From positions 74,350,501 through 74,414,500 of the forward strand of contig NC_064614.1 in the NCBI RefSeq assembly GCF_023898315.1: a stretch of DNA of 64,000 bases, written 5' to 3'. How positions within the stretch are numbered: the first letter of the stretch is position 1; each line of letters starts with the position of its first letter. The position numbers were made by a program, and so were the translations under genes. The notes below the pieces were generated by a model that saw only the letters and a program-made list of their open reading frames with translations, had not been told where the DNA came from and did no database searches. Below, piece after piece: positions 35,190 through 46,110 of this stretch. This stretch comes from Schistocerca nitens (Eukaryota; Arthropoda; Insecta; Orthoptera; Acrididae).

Positions 35190-38068
35190 CACCTGACGGT
35201 GTGTGGCGGAGGGTACCCTGAGTACCTCTATCGGTTCTCCCTTCTATTCCAGTCTCGTATTGTTCATGGAAAGAAGGATTGTCGGTATGCATCTGTGTGG
35301 GCTATAATCTCCCTGATTTTATCCTCATGGTCTCTTCGCGAGATATACGTAGGAGGGAGCAATATACTGCTTGAATCTTCGGTGAAGGTATGTTCTCGAA
35401 ACTTTAACAAAAGCCCGTACCGAGCTACTGAGCGTCTCTCCTCCAGAGTCTTCCACTGGAGTTTATCTATCATCTCCGTAACGCTTTCGCGATTACTAAA
35501 TGATCCTGTAACGGAGCGCGCTGCTCTCCGTTGGATCTTCTCTATCTCCTGTATCAACCCTATCTGGTACGGATCCCACACTGCTGAGCAGTATTCAAGC
35601 AGTGGGCGAACAAGCGTACTGTAAGCTACTTCCTTTGTTTTCGGATTTCATTTCCTTAGGACTCTTCCAATGAATCTCAGTCTGGCATCTGCTTTACCTA
35701 CGATCAACTTTGTATGATCATTCCATTTTAAATCACTCCTAATGCGTACTCCCAGATAATTTATGGAATTAACTGCTTCCAGTTGCTGACCTGCTATTTT
35801 GTAGCTAAATGATAAGGGATCTATCTTTCTATGTATTCGCAGCACATTACACATGTCTACATTGAGATTCAATTGCCATTCCCTGCACCATGCGTCAATT
35901 CGCTGCAGATCCTCCTGCATTTCAGTACAATTTTCCATTGTTACAACCTCTCGATACACCACAGCATCATCTGCAAAAAGCCTCAGTGAACTTCCGATGT
36001 CATCCACCAAGTCATTTATGTATATTATGAATAGCAACGGTCCTATCACACTCCCCTGCGGCACACCCGAAATCACTCTTACTTCGGAAGACTTCTCTCC
36101 ATTGAGAATGACATGCTACGATCTGTTATCTAGGAACACCTCAATCCAATCATACAATTGGTCTGATAGTCCATATGCTCTTACTTTGTTCATTAAAGGA
36201 CTGTGGGGAACTGTATCGAACGCCTTGCGGAAGTCAAGAAACACGGCATCTACCTGTGAACCGGTGTCTATGGCCCTCTGAGTCTCGTGGACGAATAGCG
36301 CGAGCTGGGTTTCACAAGACCGTATTTTTCGAAACCCATGCTGATTCCTACAGAGTAGATTTCTAGTCTCCAGAAAAGTCATTATACTCGAACATAATAC
36401 GTGTTCAAAAATTCTACAACTGATTGACGTTAGAGATATAGGTCTATAGTTCTGCACATCTGTTCGACGTCCCTTCTTGAAAACGAGGATGACCTGTGCC
36501 CTTTTCCAATCCTTTGGAACGCTACGCTCTTCTAGAGACCTACGGTACACCGCTGCAAGAGGGTGGGGGGGGGGGGTAGGTTCCTTCGCGTACTCTGTGT
36601 AAAATCGAACTGGTATCCCATCAGGTCCAGCGGCCTTTCCTCTTTTGAGCGATTTTAATTGTTTCTCTATCCCTCTGTCGTCTATTTCGATATCTACCAT
36701 TTTGTCATCTGTGCGACAATCTAGAGAAGGAATTACAGTGCAGTCTTCCTCTGTGAAACAGCTTTGGAAAAAGAGATTTAGTATTTCGGCCTTTAGTCTG
36801 TCATCCTCTGTTTCATTACCATTTTGGTCACAAAGTGTCTGGACATTTTGTTTTGATCCACCTACCGCTTTGACATAAGACCAAACTTTCTTAGGATTTT
36901 CTGCCAAGTCAGTACATAGAATTTTACTTTCGAATTCATTGAACGCCTATCGCATAGCCCTCCTCACACTACATTTCGCTTCGCGTAATTTTTGTTTGTC
37001 TGCAAGGCTTTAGCTATGTTTATGTTTGCTGTGAAGTTCCCTTTGCTTCCGCAGCAGTTTTCTAACTCGGTTGTTGTACCACGGTGGCTCTTTTCCATCT
37101 CTTACGATCTTGCTTGGCACATACTCATCTAACGCAAATTGTACGATGGTTTTGAACTTTGTCCATTGATCCTCAATGCTATCTGTACTTGAGACAAAAC
37201 TTTTGTGTTGAGCCGTCAGGTACTCTGTAATCTGCTTGTTGTCACTTTTGCTAAACAGAAAAATCTTCCTACCTTTTTTAATATTTCTATTTACGGCCTA
37301 AGTCATCGATGCCGTAACCGCTTTATGACCGCTGATTCCATGTTCTGCGTCAACTGTTTCAAATAGTTCGGGTCTGTTTGTCACCAGAAGGTCTAATATG
37401 TTATCGCCACGAGTCGGTTCTCTGTTTAGCTGCTTAAGGTAGTTTTCAGATAAAGCACTTAAAAAAATTTCACTGGATTCTTTGTCCCTGCCACCCGTTA
37501 TGAACTTTTGAGTCTCCCAGTCTATATCCGGCAAATTAAAATCTCCACCCAGAACTATAACATGGTGGGGAAATCTACTCGAAATTTTTTCCAAATTATC
37601 CTTCAGGTGCTCAGCCACAACAGCTGCTGAGCCAGGGGGCCTATAGAGACATCCAGTTACCATGTCTGAGCCTGCTTTAACCGTGACCTTCACCCAAATC
37701 ATTTCACATTTCGGATCTCCTTCAATTTCCTTCGATACTATTGCACTTCTTATCGCTATAAACACGCCTCCCCCTTCACTGTCCAGCCTGTCTCTGCGGT
37801 ATACATTCCAATCTGAGTTTAGAATTTCATTACTGTTTACGTCTGGTTTCAGCCAACTTTCTGTCCCTTGTACAATATGGGCGTTGTGACCGTTTATTAA
37901 TGAGAGCAGTTCTGGGACCTTACTATAGACGCTCCTGCAGTTTACTATTAGCACATTAATATTGTTATTCCCTGTTGTATTTTGCCTACTCCTACCTTGC
38001 CGCGTCTCAGGAGGCGTCTTGTCGGGCCTAGGGAGGGAATTATCTAACCTAAAAAAAACCATGTGCAC
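35190..38068 (-). pseudogene. CR1-like ORF2: endonuclease and reverse transcriptase
   Basis: One frame throughout. The endonuclease is at the N-terminus (LIVNCRSVYSKVPELLSL, IVQGTESWLKPDVNS, GGDFNLPDIDW, HGISGHKAV, 38068-37298). A linker follows, then RT with LKRGKAAGPDGIPVRF, VPKDWKRAQVILVFKKG, NYRPISLTSI, NQHGFRK, FLDFRKAFDTVPHSPL, GVPQGSVIGPLLFIIYINDL and FADDAVVY (catalytic Asp pair at about 35965-35980). The C-terminus has NYLGVRI, LEYCSAVWDP and LQWKTLEERR. Premature stops are near 37298, 37010, 36947, 36116, 35648 and 35264. A C-run at about 36566-36577 encodes a proline-rich insertion. Confidence 0.93.
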
Positions 38069-39175
38069 TCCACACGTACTCCGCTACCCTTGTAGCCGCT
38101 TCCGGCGTGTAGTGCACGCCTGACCTATTCAGGGGGACCCTACATTTCTCTACCCGAGCCGGCCGCGGTGGCCGTGCGGTTCTGGCGCTGCAGTCCGGAA
38201 CCGCGGGACTGCTACGGTCGCAGGTTCTAATCCTGCCTCGGGCATGGGTGTGTGTGATGTCCTTAGGTTAGTTAGGTTTAAGTAGTTCTAAGTTCTAGGG
38301 GACTTATGACCTAAGATGTTGAGTCCCATAGTGCTCAGAGCCATTTGAACCATTTTTTTTCTCCACCCGATAGCGGAGGTCCAGATATTTGCACCCCAGA
38401 ATCGTCTGAGCCTCTGGTTTAAGCCTTCCACTCGGCTCCAAACCAGAGGACCGCGATCGGTTCTGGGAACGATACTACAAATAGTTAGCTCTGATTCCAC
38501 CCCGCGAGCGAGGCTTTCCGCCTTCACAAATTCCGCCAACCGCCTGTACGAACTGAGGATGACCTCTGAACCCAGACGGCAGGAGTCATTGGTGCTGACA
38601 TGAGCAACAATTTGCAGTCGGATGCACCCAGTGCTCTCTATCGCCGCCGGTAGGGCCTCCTCCACATCTCGGATGAGACCCTCTGGCAAGCAGACATAGT
38701 GAACACTGGCCTTCTTCCCCGACCTTTCCGCTATTTCCCTAAGGGGCTCCATCACCCGCCTAACGTTGGAGCTCCCAATAACTAATAAACCCCTCCCCCC
38801 GTGTGCCTGCTCGGACCTTGCTGAAGGAGCAGCCACATGTCCACTCACAGGCAGAGCAGGCGATGCCACACGACCAGCCTCCACATTTACCCTCCGCCTC
38901 GTGCGCCGCGAACGCCGCTGAACCCGCCACTCCCCTTGGGGAGAGGGTGGTCCAACCGCGCCCGGTACCCGCGAAGATGTCTCGACAGCAGGGACAGTGG
39001 GTGAAGCACGTAACACCTGGGATGTACCTTGCGACGCACCAGACTCCTTACTGCCGCTACACTCCGAGGCAGCAGCCTGAAGACGGCTGACCGCGGCCAT
39101 CAACACGTTCAGCTGTTCCCGAACAGTGGCCAGCTCCTCCTGCGTCCGTGCACAGCAGTCACACATCCTATCCAT
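38045..39175 (-). pseudogene. CR1-like ORF1 with esterase-like (SGNH) domain
   Basis: The start MDRMCDCCARTQEEL has a short Cys cluster and a heptad-like Leu/Val pattern (about residues 10-40), followed by a Ser/Pro/Arg-rich linker. The C-terminal half begins GLLVIGSSNVRRVMEPL and continues through IVAHVSTNDS. This matches the block-I Gly-Ser and block-III Asn/Asp of SGNH-hydrolase domains known in ORF1 of CR1-like elements. The coding continues past the SINE (38158-38357) to about 38045 (VPLNRSGVHYTPEAA with a plausible catalytic His). One frame change lies just before the SINE. Confidence 0.8.
38158..38357 (+). mobile_element. tRNA-derived SINE (type 1)
   Basis: Inserted in the CR1-like ORF1. 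The target duplication TTTCTCTACCCGA (38145-38157) is repeated at 38358-38370 with one difference. It ends in T8. Confidence 0.95.
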
Positions 39176-39349
39176 CCTAAGGAATCAATTTACTGAAGAG
39201 AGTTAATCAACTTTTAACTAGACTGCTAATTCACTAAAGGCGGCTGATTATTGACTAAACTGCGATTGCTAGCGACTTCTTGTAGAAAACAATGAAAATG
39301 CAGGAAAAGGGTTTGTATCTTTTCTACAGCGAGGTAATTTTAATTTGTC

Positions 39350-40030
39350 GTACGTTGTACGTATTCGTATAACACTGGCTGACCTGACTTCTCTTTTGAG
39401 AGAGGGGAATAGTATTTGTGATGCTAGACAATAATAAAACAACTTACAGCTATACGTGATACTGTGTATTGTTCATACAGACATTTGATTAATCGGAAAA
39501 ATGAAAAGTCATAGGCCAGAGTTCAATTTATGGAGTATAATATAATTAATTAAAGTTATTTTCACGTTGGATTATCATAGGTGGAAATTGTTTAGCAGTC
39601 AAACGCTAGTTCATTTATACGGGGGTTGGAGGTGTTAGGTTACGAGGTTTTCCATATGTTTTGTAGCCAAAGTTTTCTGCAAATAAATCATTTCTTTGAT
39701 TGAGGGTGAAATTTCTTACTAATTTTAAATATAAGTGAACAAGCTTTAGCAGGAGAAAAATTGTTCATTGTCCAGGAAATCGTCCAGAGCTTAAAAGTTT
39801 AATTATTATGTAAGACGTTTCGTTCAGGAGGAAGCGTTCTTTTGTACGTTTTGTTATTTGTCTGAGGCATTCCTTGTGGGCTCTGTGCCGTTCCAAGAGC
39901 GTTAAAGCTATACTTGGTGTCATGACTTACAAAGTGACGGAAGGCGGCAGTCTTGTGCGTATATCAAGGGGTCAAGGAATAGCAACGACGAGGCGATTAT
40001 AACGCTAATGTACATTCTGATGCATCTAAC
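39350..40030 (+). repeat. Long inverted repeat, left arm
   Basis: About 680 bp that reappear in reverse complement at 43043-43698, roughly 85-90% alike in the best 580 bp and patchier at the outer end. No coding motif is recognised in the arm. Confidence 0.9.
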
Positions 40031-40902
40031 AGTTTTTTTTTTTTAACTTTTGGTGTTTATTCAGAAGAGTTGTAACGAGATGATTAACCTCCGATCACGT
40101 TTTTTAATCAATGGCACAATGAAGCCTTCCTATAGATCAGAGTTAAAGACGCCTTGTGTGGTAGAAGTTCAGATCTTCTACAGACATAAGAAGAATTATC
40201 AACGAGTCACCTATCCGCAGACTTCTCAGAGATGAAGACCAGCTGCGAGGTAATTTATAAATTAACTGAGCCCTCGCAAACAAAAATGACAAATGCTTGA
40301 AGGCTGGCGCAAAAGAATCCATTAATGCCTAATTAATCAGTTTCTAAGAGCAAAACTTTTGTTACGAATCTGGAAATACAGGGTGGCAGTAAATGTTTAC
40401 CATTATATCAACATAAAATATAAATTATATATATGATGGTTACGTTTGCTTTTTGTTACAGGTTTATTAGGGAAATGTGGCGCCTCGTGTTGCTGCCTAC
40501 TGGCACTTCACATTCAGTGAAAGTGTAACGTCCTTTTTCTATGCGCAGCCATTTTTCTTCACCTCGTCGAGGTATGACAAAGCTAGGTGACGCAACACTA
40601 TCTGTTATTACAGTCAATATTTGTTGACTATGGCTGCTCTTTGCACTGATTTAAGTCAGAAACATTCATTAAGAAATTAAGATTCAAATTATTACTATCG
40701 GCTAGCTGCGTTATTTAGCGGTAGTGGAAAAAGATGCTCACTGATACTGACTAGGCTGCCGATTCGCGTATCAAAATGATCTTTGATTTGAGTAGCACAT
40801 GTACACCGAATTAATTCCTTCAAAAGTCATAGGATTAATTTAACACTGCACGATGTTTTGTCCGTTGAATATTATTTCCTGTAATGTTAATGCAGAATAA
40901 AC
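40031..40902. other. Unrecognised sequence between the inverted repeat and Tc1 copy 3
   Basis: AT-rich. A T10 run at about 40032 lies just inside the arm boundary. No open frame has a known domain. Confidence 0.5.
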
Positions 40903-40904
40903 TA

Positions 40905-42326
40905 CACTCCTGGAAATGGAAAAAAGAACACATTGACACCGGTGTGTCAGACCAACCATACTTGCTCCGGACACTGCGAGAGGGCTGTACAAGCAATGAT
41001 CACACGCACGGCACAGCGGACACACCAGGAACCGCGGTGTTGGCCGTCGAATGGCGCTAGCTGCGCAGCATTTGTGCACCGCCGCCGTCAGTGTCAGCCA
41101 GTTTGCCGTGGCATACGGAGCTCCATCGCAGTCTTTAACACTGGTAGCATGCCGCGACAGCGTGGACGTGAACCGTATGTGCAGTTGACGGACTTTGAGC
41201 GAGGGCGTATAGTGGGCATGCGGGAGGCCGGGTGGACGTACCGCCGAATTGCTCAACACGTGGGGCGTGAGGTCTCCACAGTACATCGATGTTGTCGCCA
41301 GTGGTCGGCGGAAGGTGCACGTGCCCGTCGACCTGGGACCGGACCGCAGCGACGCACGGATGCACGCCAAGACCGTAGGATCCTACGCAGTGCCGTAGGG
41401 GACCGCACCGCCACTTCCCAGCAAATTAGGGACACTGTTGCTCCTGGGGTATCGGCGAGGACCATTCGCAACCGTCTCCATGAAGCTGGGCTACGGTCCC
41501 GCACACCGTTAGGCCGTCTTCCGCTCACGCCCCAACATCGTGCAGCCCGCCTCCAGTGGTGTCGCGACAGGCGTGAATGGAGGGACGAATGGAGACGTGT
41601 CGTCTTCAGCGATGAGAGTCGCTTCTGCCTTGGTGCCAATGATGGTCGTATGCGTGTTTGGCGTCGTGCAAGTGAGCGCCACAATCAGGACTGCATACGA
41701 CCGAGGCACACAGGGCCAACACCCGGCATCATGGTGTGGGGAGCGATCTCCTACACTGGCCGTACACCACTGGTGATCGTCGAGGGGACACTGAATAGTG
41801 CACGGTACATCCAAACCGTCATCGAACCCATCGTTCTACCATTCCTAGACCGGCAAGGGAACTTGCTGTTCCAACAGGACAATGCACGTCCGCATGTATC
41901 CCGTGCCACCCAACGTGCTCTAGAAGGTGTAAGTCAACTACCCTGGCCAGCAAGATCTCCGAATCTGTCCCCCATTGAGCATGTTTGGGACTGGATGAAG
42001 CGTCGTCTCACGCGGTCTGCACGTCCAGCACGAACGCTGGTCCAACTGAGGCGCCAGGTGGAAATGGCATGGCAAGCCGTTCCACAGGACTACACCCAGC
42101 ATCTCTACGATCGTCTCCATGGGAGAATAGCAGCCTGCATTGCTGCGAAAGGTGGATATACACTGTACTAGTGCCGACATTGTGCATGCTCTGTTGCCTG
42201 TGTCTATGTGCCTGTGGTTCTGTCAGTGTGATCATGTGATGTATCTGACCCCAGGAATGTGTCAATAAAGTTTCCCCTTCCTGGGACAATGAATTCACGG
42301 TGTTCTTATTTCAATTTCCAGGAGTG
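40905..42326 (+). mobile_element. Tc1-like DNA transposon, copy 3 (intact)
   Basis: 1422 bp with the family ends and TA at 40903-40904 and 42327-42328. The right flank is an ATT microsatellite (42328-42345). Confidence 0.97.
41149..42171 (+). CDS. Tc1-like transposase, copy 3
   Basis: A 340-residue transposase with Asp155 (FSDESRF), Asp244 and Glu277 intact. Differences from copy 1 include Ser for Gly at residue 175 (RRASERHNQ), Asn for Asp at residue 272 (SPNLSPIEH), Ser for Cys at residue 290 and Thr for Ile at residue 316. The Asp in SPDLSP is highly conserved in Tc1 enzymes, so the Asn may weaken it. Confidence 0.95.
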   Translation: MPRQRGREPYVQLTDFERGRIVGMREAGWTYRRIAQHVGREVSTVHRCCRQWSAEGARARRPGTGPQRRTDARQDRRILRSAVGDRTATSQQIRDTVAPGVSARTIRNRLHEAGLRSRTPLGRLPLTPQHRAARLQWCRDRREWRDEWRRVVFSDESRFCLGANDGRMRVWRRASERHNQDCIRPRHTGPTPGIMVWGAISYTGRTPLVIVEGTLNSARYIQTVIEPIVLPFLDRQGNLLFQQDNARPHVSRATQRALEGVSQLPWPARSPNLSPIEHVWDWMKRRLTRSARPARTLVQLRRQVEMAWQAVPQDYTQHLYDRLHGRIAACIAAKGGYTLY

Positions 42327-42328
42327 TA

Positions 42329-43042
42329 TTATTATTATTATTATTGTCCAGAGATAATCCAATACACGGTACACTTCTTGTGATACTCTGTTCGAAATTG
42401 TAGGAAATTATAGGTTTTCGTTAACCCGGTTTTTATTAACACAGATTCTTTGATATAATTCACCTACTACGAATGGTCACACTTTAGCCTGATAATAAAT
42501 GTTCAAACAGCGTCTATTATAGAAATTCAAGTTGCAACCCGATGTTTGAATAGCTGCTTCGGCAACAACTGAAGTTCTGAAAATTGAATTAATGATGTCG
42601 ATTTTTATCGATTGAGATGTTCGCTGGATGCTAGTGTTATCTCAGGTTTGTCAGATTTCGTACTTTGGACAATAAATTAAACGAACAGAAATTTGCTTTT
42701 AAGTATCCCGGCTTCCAATGAGGTTAACTATTTCAGGCAGTGGTACCTCAACTTAAGAGACGTGAATACCCAGGATTCAAATGCTAAAGCTTCGGATACT
42801 AAAATCTCGAACACAGAGACTCCCAAATTCTAGAAAATCCAAAACGCTAAAGATTCTCAAAAGCCAAAGACTCCCACATGGTAAAAACTCTCAGACGCGA
42901 AACACTTCAACAACAAATGCGTTCAGTTTATTCAGCAGTTGTGAAACAAGCCGTACTTTCATTAGAAAATCTTTGAATAAAGCCTCTTGTTACTTTGCAT
43001 ATAATACTGTATTCCAGTGGCTCTTACTATTGTGTACAAGTG
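42329..43042. other. Unrecognised, with short imperfect repeats
   Basis: After the ATT microsatellite nothing is recognised until 42775-42905, where short phrases of the type CTAAAGxTTC / AAAACTC / GACTCCCA recur about every 12-15 bases. This is a degenerate minisatellite-like tract. Confidence 0.5.
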
Positions 43043-43698
43043 TTTAGATGCATCAGAATGTACATTACCGTTATAATCGCCTCGTCGTTGGTATTCCTTG
43101 ACCCCATGATTTGCGCAGAAGACTGTTTGCCGCCTTCCGTTACCTTGTAAGTCATGACGCCAAGTATAGCTTTAACGCTCCTGGAACGGCACGGAGCCCA
43201 TAAGGAATACTCAGACAAATAACAGAACGTACAAAACAACGCTTGCTCCTTAAGGAATCGTCTTACATAATAATTAAACTTTTAAGCTCTGGACGATTTT
43301 CTGGACAACGAACAGTTCTTCTCCTAATAAAGCTTGTTCACTTATATTTAAAATTAGTACGATATTTCACCCTAAATCAACGAAATGATTTACGTCCAGA
43401 AAATTTTGGCTGCCAAACATTTGGAAAATCTCGTAACCCCCAATAAATGAAGAAGCTTTTGACTGCTAAACAATGTCCATCTGTGATAATCCAACGTCAA
43501 AATAACTTTAATTAATTATATTATACACCATAAATTGCACTCCAGCTGGTGACTCTTCCTTTTCATTTTTCAGATTAATAATCTAATGACTATATGCACA
43601 ATATACAATATCATGTATAACCGTAATTTGTTTTCTTATCGTCTAGCTTCACAAATACTAGTCCCATCAGGTCAGCCATGGTTATACGAATAAGTACA
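43043..43698 (-). repeat. Long inverted repeat, right arm
   Basis: Reverse-complement partner of 39350-40030. The match starts at TTAGATGCATCAGAATGTAC (43043) and runs to GTTATACGAATAAGTACA. Confidence 0.9.
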
Positions 43699-43799
43699 TG
43701 TTTCATTTACTGTATCCAACAATGAGTTTCATAGTTTTGTTATCAGGATAAACATTTATGAACACCCTGTGTAATGCAAAGGCCTCAGTAACGCTCCCG

Positions 43800-45150
43800 T
43801 AGGGATGCGGAACACAGAATTACACTGATTATGGCGCGTGCAAAGGCGTTTAAGCGAATCATTCTTCCCACGTACCTCACATGATTGGGACGGAAACAAG
43901 CTCTAATAACCAGTGCTTTGGAGATGACAGCCTGCCACGCACTTCACAGTGGGTTTCAAGGTATGGATAGAAATGTAAATAACTATCGGTTTCAAACTCT
44001 ACGCTAGTGTCTGCAGGTGTGTGCAAATGATTGTCCATATCATCCAGTTCGCCAGCTATTGTTGTGAATGGAACTTGCATCCAACCCACACTTAGAGCCG
44101 GTCCCTTGGAATATGCCACTGTTCGCAGCGCCACGAACACCGACGAGCCGATACATTATGATCATCTGTTTAATAGCGAGAGTTCCACTATTCAAACGCA
44201 GTACAACGGAGAGTCTTCTTGGAATGTGCTCAGTAAGTCCTTGATAGGATTCCAGAAGTATGTGGTACCAGATGTCCACGCCCAGGTCAAGGAATTCCCG
44301 CAAAATGAGGGATGGTGGTTCATGGGCATGCAGCAGGCCCCCATATGTGTTCCAGTGTGTGTAGATAATGCATATTTTCTGCCCGAGACATCAGTGTGAA
44401 TTCAACATAGTGCCTCTCTAACCAATGCAGCACGATTATGACCTTGCAACACGGACATTTATCCTGCTGGAGGATGTCATCGCTGTAGGTGCATAATTCA
44501 AGCATGAAGTGATGCTGGTGGTATGCAATAATGTTCACATTGTTCATTGCTATCATGATGCCTTCGATTACCATCACAGATCCCATGGAAGCCCAACTCA
44601 ATGTGCCCCACAGCATAATTCTGTGGCGCGGTCCGTATCTTCGTGCAGCCTTTTGTCTAGTTGACGTCGTGTAAGGACCCAGCCATCGACCTGGTGTATC
44701 GAGAAACGTGATTCGACAGGCAACACGTTTCTGTTGATCCGTGGTGAAAACACACTGATGCTGTGCCCACTGTGATCACAAATGACAATGTCGCTAGATC
44801 AACACAGGAAAACTTAGGGGTCGTGTGCCGTGGAGCTCCATGTTCAACAATGGCGTTAGATCGGTGTGATCCGAAACACTTGTGCCTGCCCCAGCGTTGT
44901 ACTCTGACGTCAGATCCGCCACAGATTGCTCCCTATCCTGAATTACACAGTGGCTGCACTTCCGACCGCTGCGTGTTGACTTGAGACGTGGTTGTCCTGT
45001 GCCGTTCGGCCTGCTAGTTACTTCACCGTCTTTCAACCACTCTTTAACACGTGCTCACGATAGTAGTGCGCAAACAGCCGACCGTCGTCGCCAATTCAGA
45101 GATTCCTGTTTCCTGTCGCAGTGTGACAGCAATGTGGCCTTTGTGAAAAC
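43800..45150 (-). pseudogene. Tc1-like transposase, decayed (different family)
   Basis: On the minus strand, the N-terminal helix-turn-helix part is readable at 45036-44794 (RKCSHCVIQDREQSVADL, then AGTSVSDHTDLTPLLN). The catalytic half is at 44616-44320 with LWGTLSWASMGSVMVIEG, ILQQDKCPCCKVIIVLHW (second catalytic Asp; consensus QQDNAPCHK) and TLEHIWGPAA (consensus NPIEHLWD, Glu retained). Frames change repeatedly. It is unrelated in detail to the three intact copies. Confidence 0.75.
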
Positions 45151-45221
45151 CGCATGTACCAATGGATTTCCAGGGTTAACTATAGTGTCCGATTACACTC
45201 GTTGGCTTTGAACAATAACAT

Positions 45222-45466
45222 CATACCTAAAGCAAGTGATGGTACTCGTAAACGAACGCATGTAGAATACGATAAAATTACAATCACAGTTGACGTGATT
45301 AATGTTTTAACCACAAATTATAGAGAAATGAATCGAAAGTAACGAAAATAAATAAGAACAGGAAAGGGAGTATACATGTCCCAAATAAATTATTAACGTA
45401 CTTTACGCGAGAAAGGAAAGCACAGAGAACCTTTAAATCCATTGCGTTATAGCGCATTATGAAATC
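45222..45466 (+). repeat. Diverged inverted repeat, left arm
   Basis: It matches the reverse complement of 48395-48635. Anchors are GATAAAATTACAATCAC, a TAACGAAA/AAATAAGAACA block and CACAGAGAACCTTTAAA. Overall identity is about 70% by eye. Confidence 0.75.
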
Positions 45467-45912
45467 ATAATATTATGATATAGTTTTGATTTTTGATAAT
45501 AGCTACTGAATCTAACAGGACTAGTACACAAATAACAAAAATTCACAAGAAGTAGGGTCTAACAAATATTGGAATGGATAACTAGAATTAAGCTCTGTAG
45601 GTCAGTTCTAGTTACCGATTCCAGCCATTCGATGGTTCATTAATTAGATCGTTTTTTTTCACCTGTGTGGGCACTAAAATGTAGACTAATAGGATGTCTG
45701 CAGTTGTAATTGCTGTCTGAACTACTGCAGGGAAGTTACAAATATCGCAATCGGTAAGTAGAATTGAACAGTTACCGATTCCAATTTTTGTTATTTCGCA
45801 GCATTATTTTTAGAGAAGTTTAGAAATACTATTACGTTTCAGTACATACAACTATGATCAACATATGAGTCATGGAGAGGTTGAAATCGGTAACTGGAAT
45901 AATTTAATTCTA
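45467..45912. other. No gene; recurring GTTACCGATTCCA motif
   Basis: AT-rich. The 13-mer GTTACCGATTCCA occurs at about 45613 and 45770 and, inverted with one change, at about 45889. Confidence 0.6.
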
Positions 45913-46110
45913 GATTTTTTTTTGAGTCATCAGTTTTCTGACTAGTTTGATGGGCCCCGCTACGAATTTCTATCCTGTGCCAACCTCTTTATCTCAGAGT
46001 AGCATTTGCAACCTAGGTCCTCAATTATCTGCTGGATGTATTTCAATCTCTGTCTTCCTCTACAGTTTTTGCCTCTACAGCTCCCTCTAGTACTATGGAT
46101 GTCAGTCGCT
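45913..46110 (-). mobile_element. LINE 3' tail (second RTE-like family)
   Basis: It begins on the plus strand with a T8 run and GAGTCATCAGTTTTCTGAC, and continues with the reverse complement of an RTE-like post-RT region. I recognise it as a LINE 3' end different from the family at 33 kb. It is truncated at about 46110. Confidence 0.65.

Larger units (their letters stand above)
35158..39180 (-). mobile_element. CR1-like LINE, nearly full length
   Basis: About 4.0 kb on the minus strand with ORF1 (esterase-like), ORF2 (endonuclease plus RT) and a 3' end repeating TGTAGA-type hexamers at about 35158-35178. A SINE is inserted between the two ORFs. ORF2 remains in a single frame with six premature stops and no frameshift, so it decayed by point mutation. 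Any 5' leader beyond 39180 is not recognisable. Confidence 0.92.
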
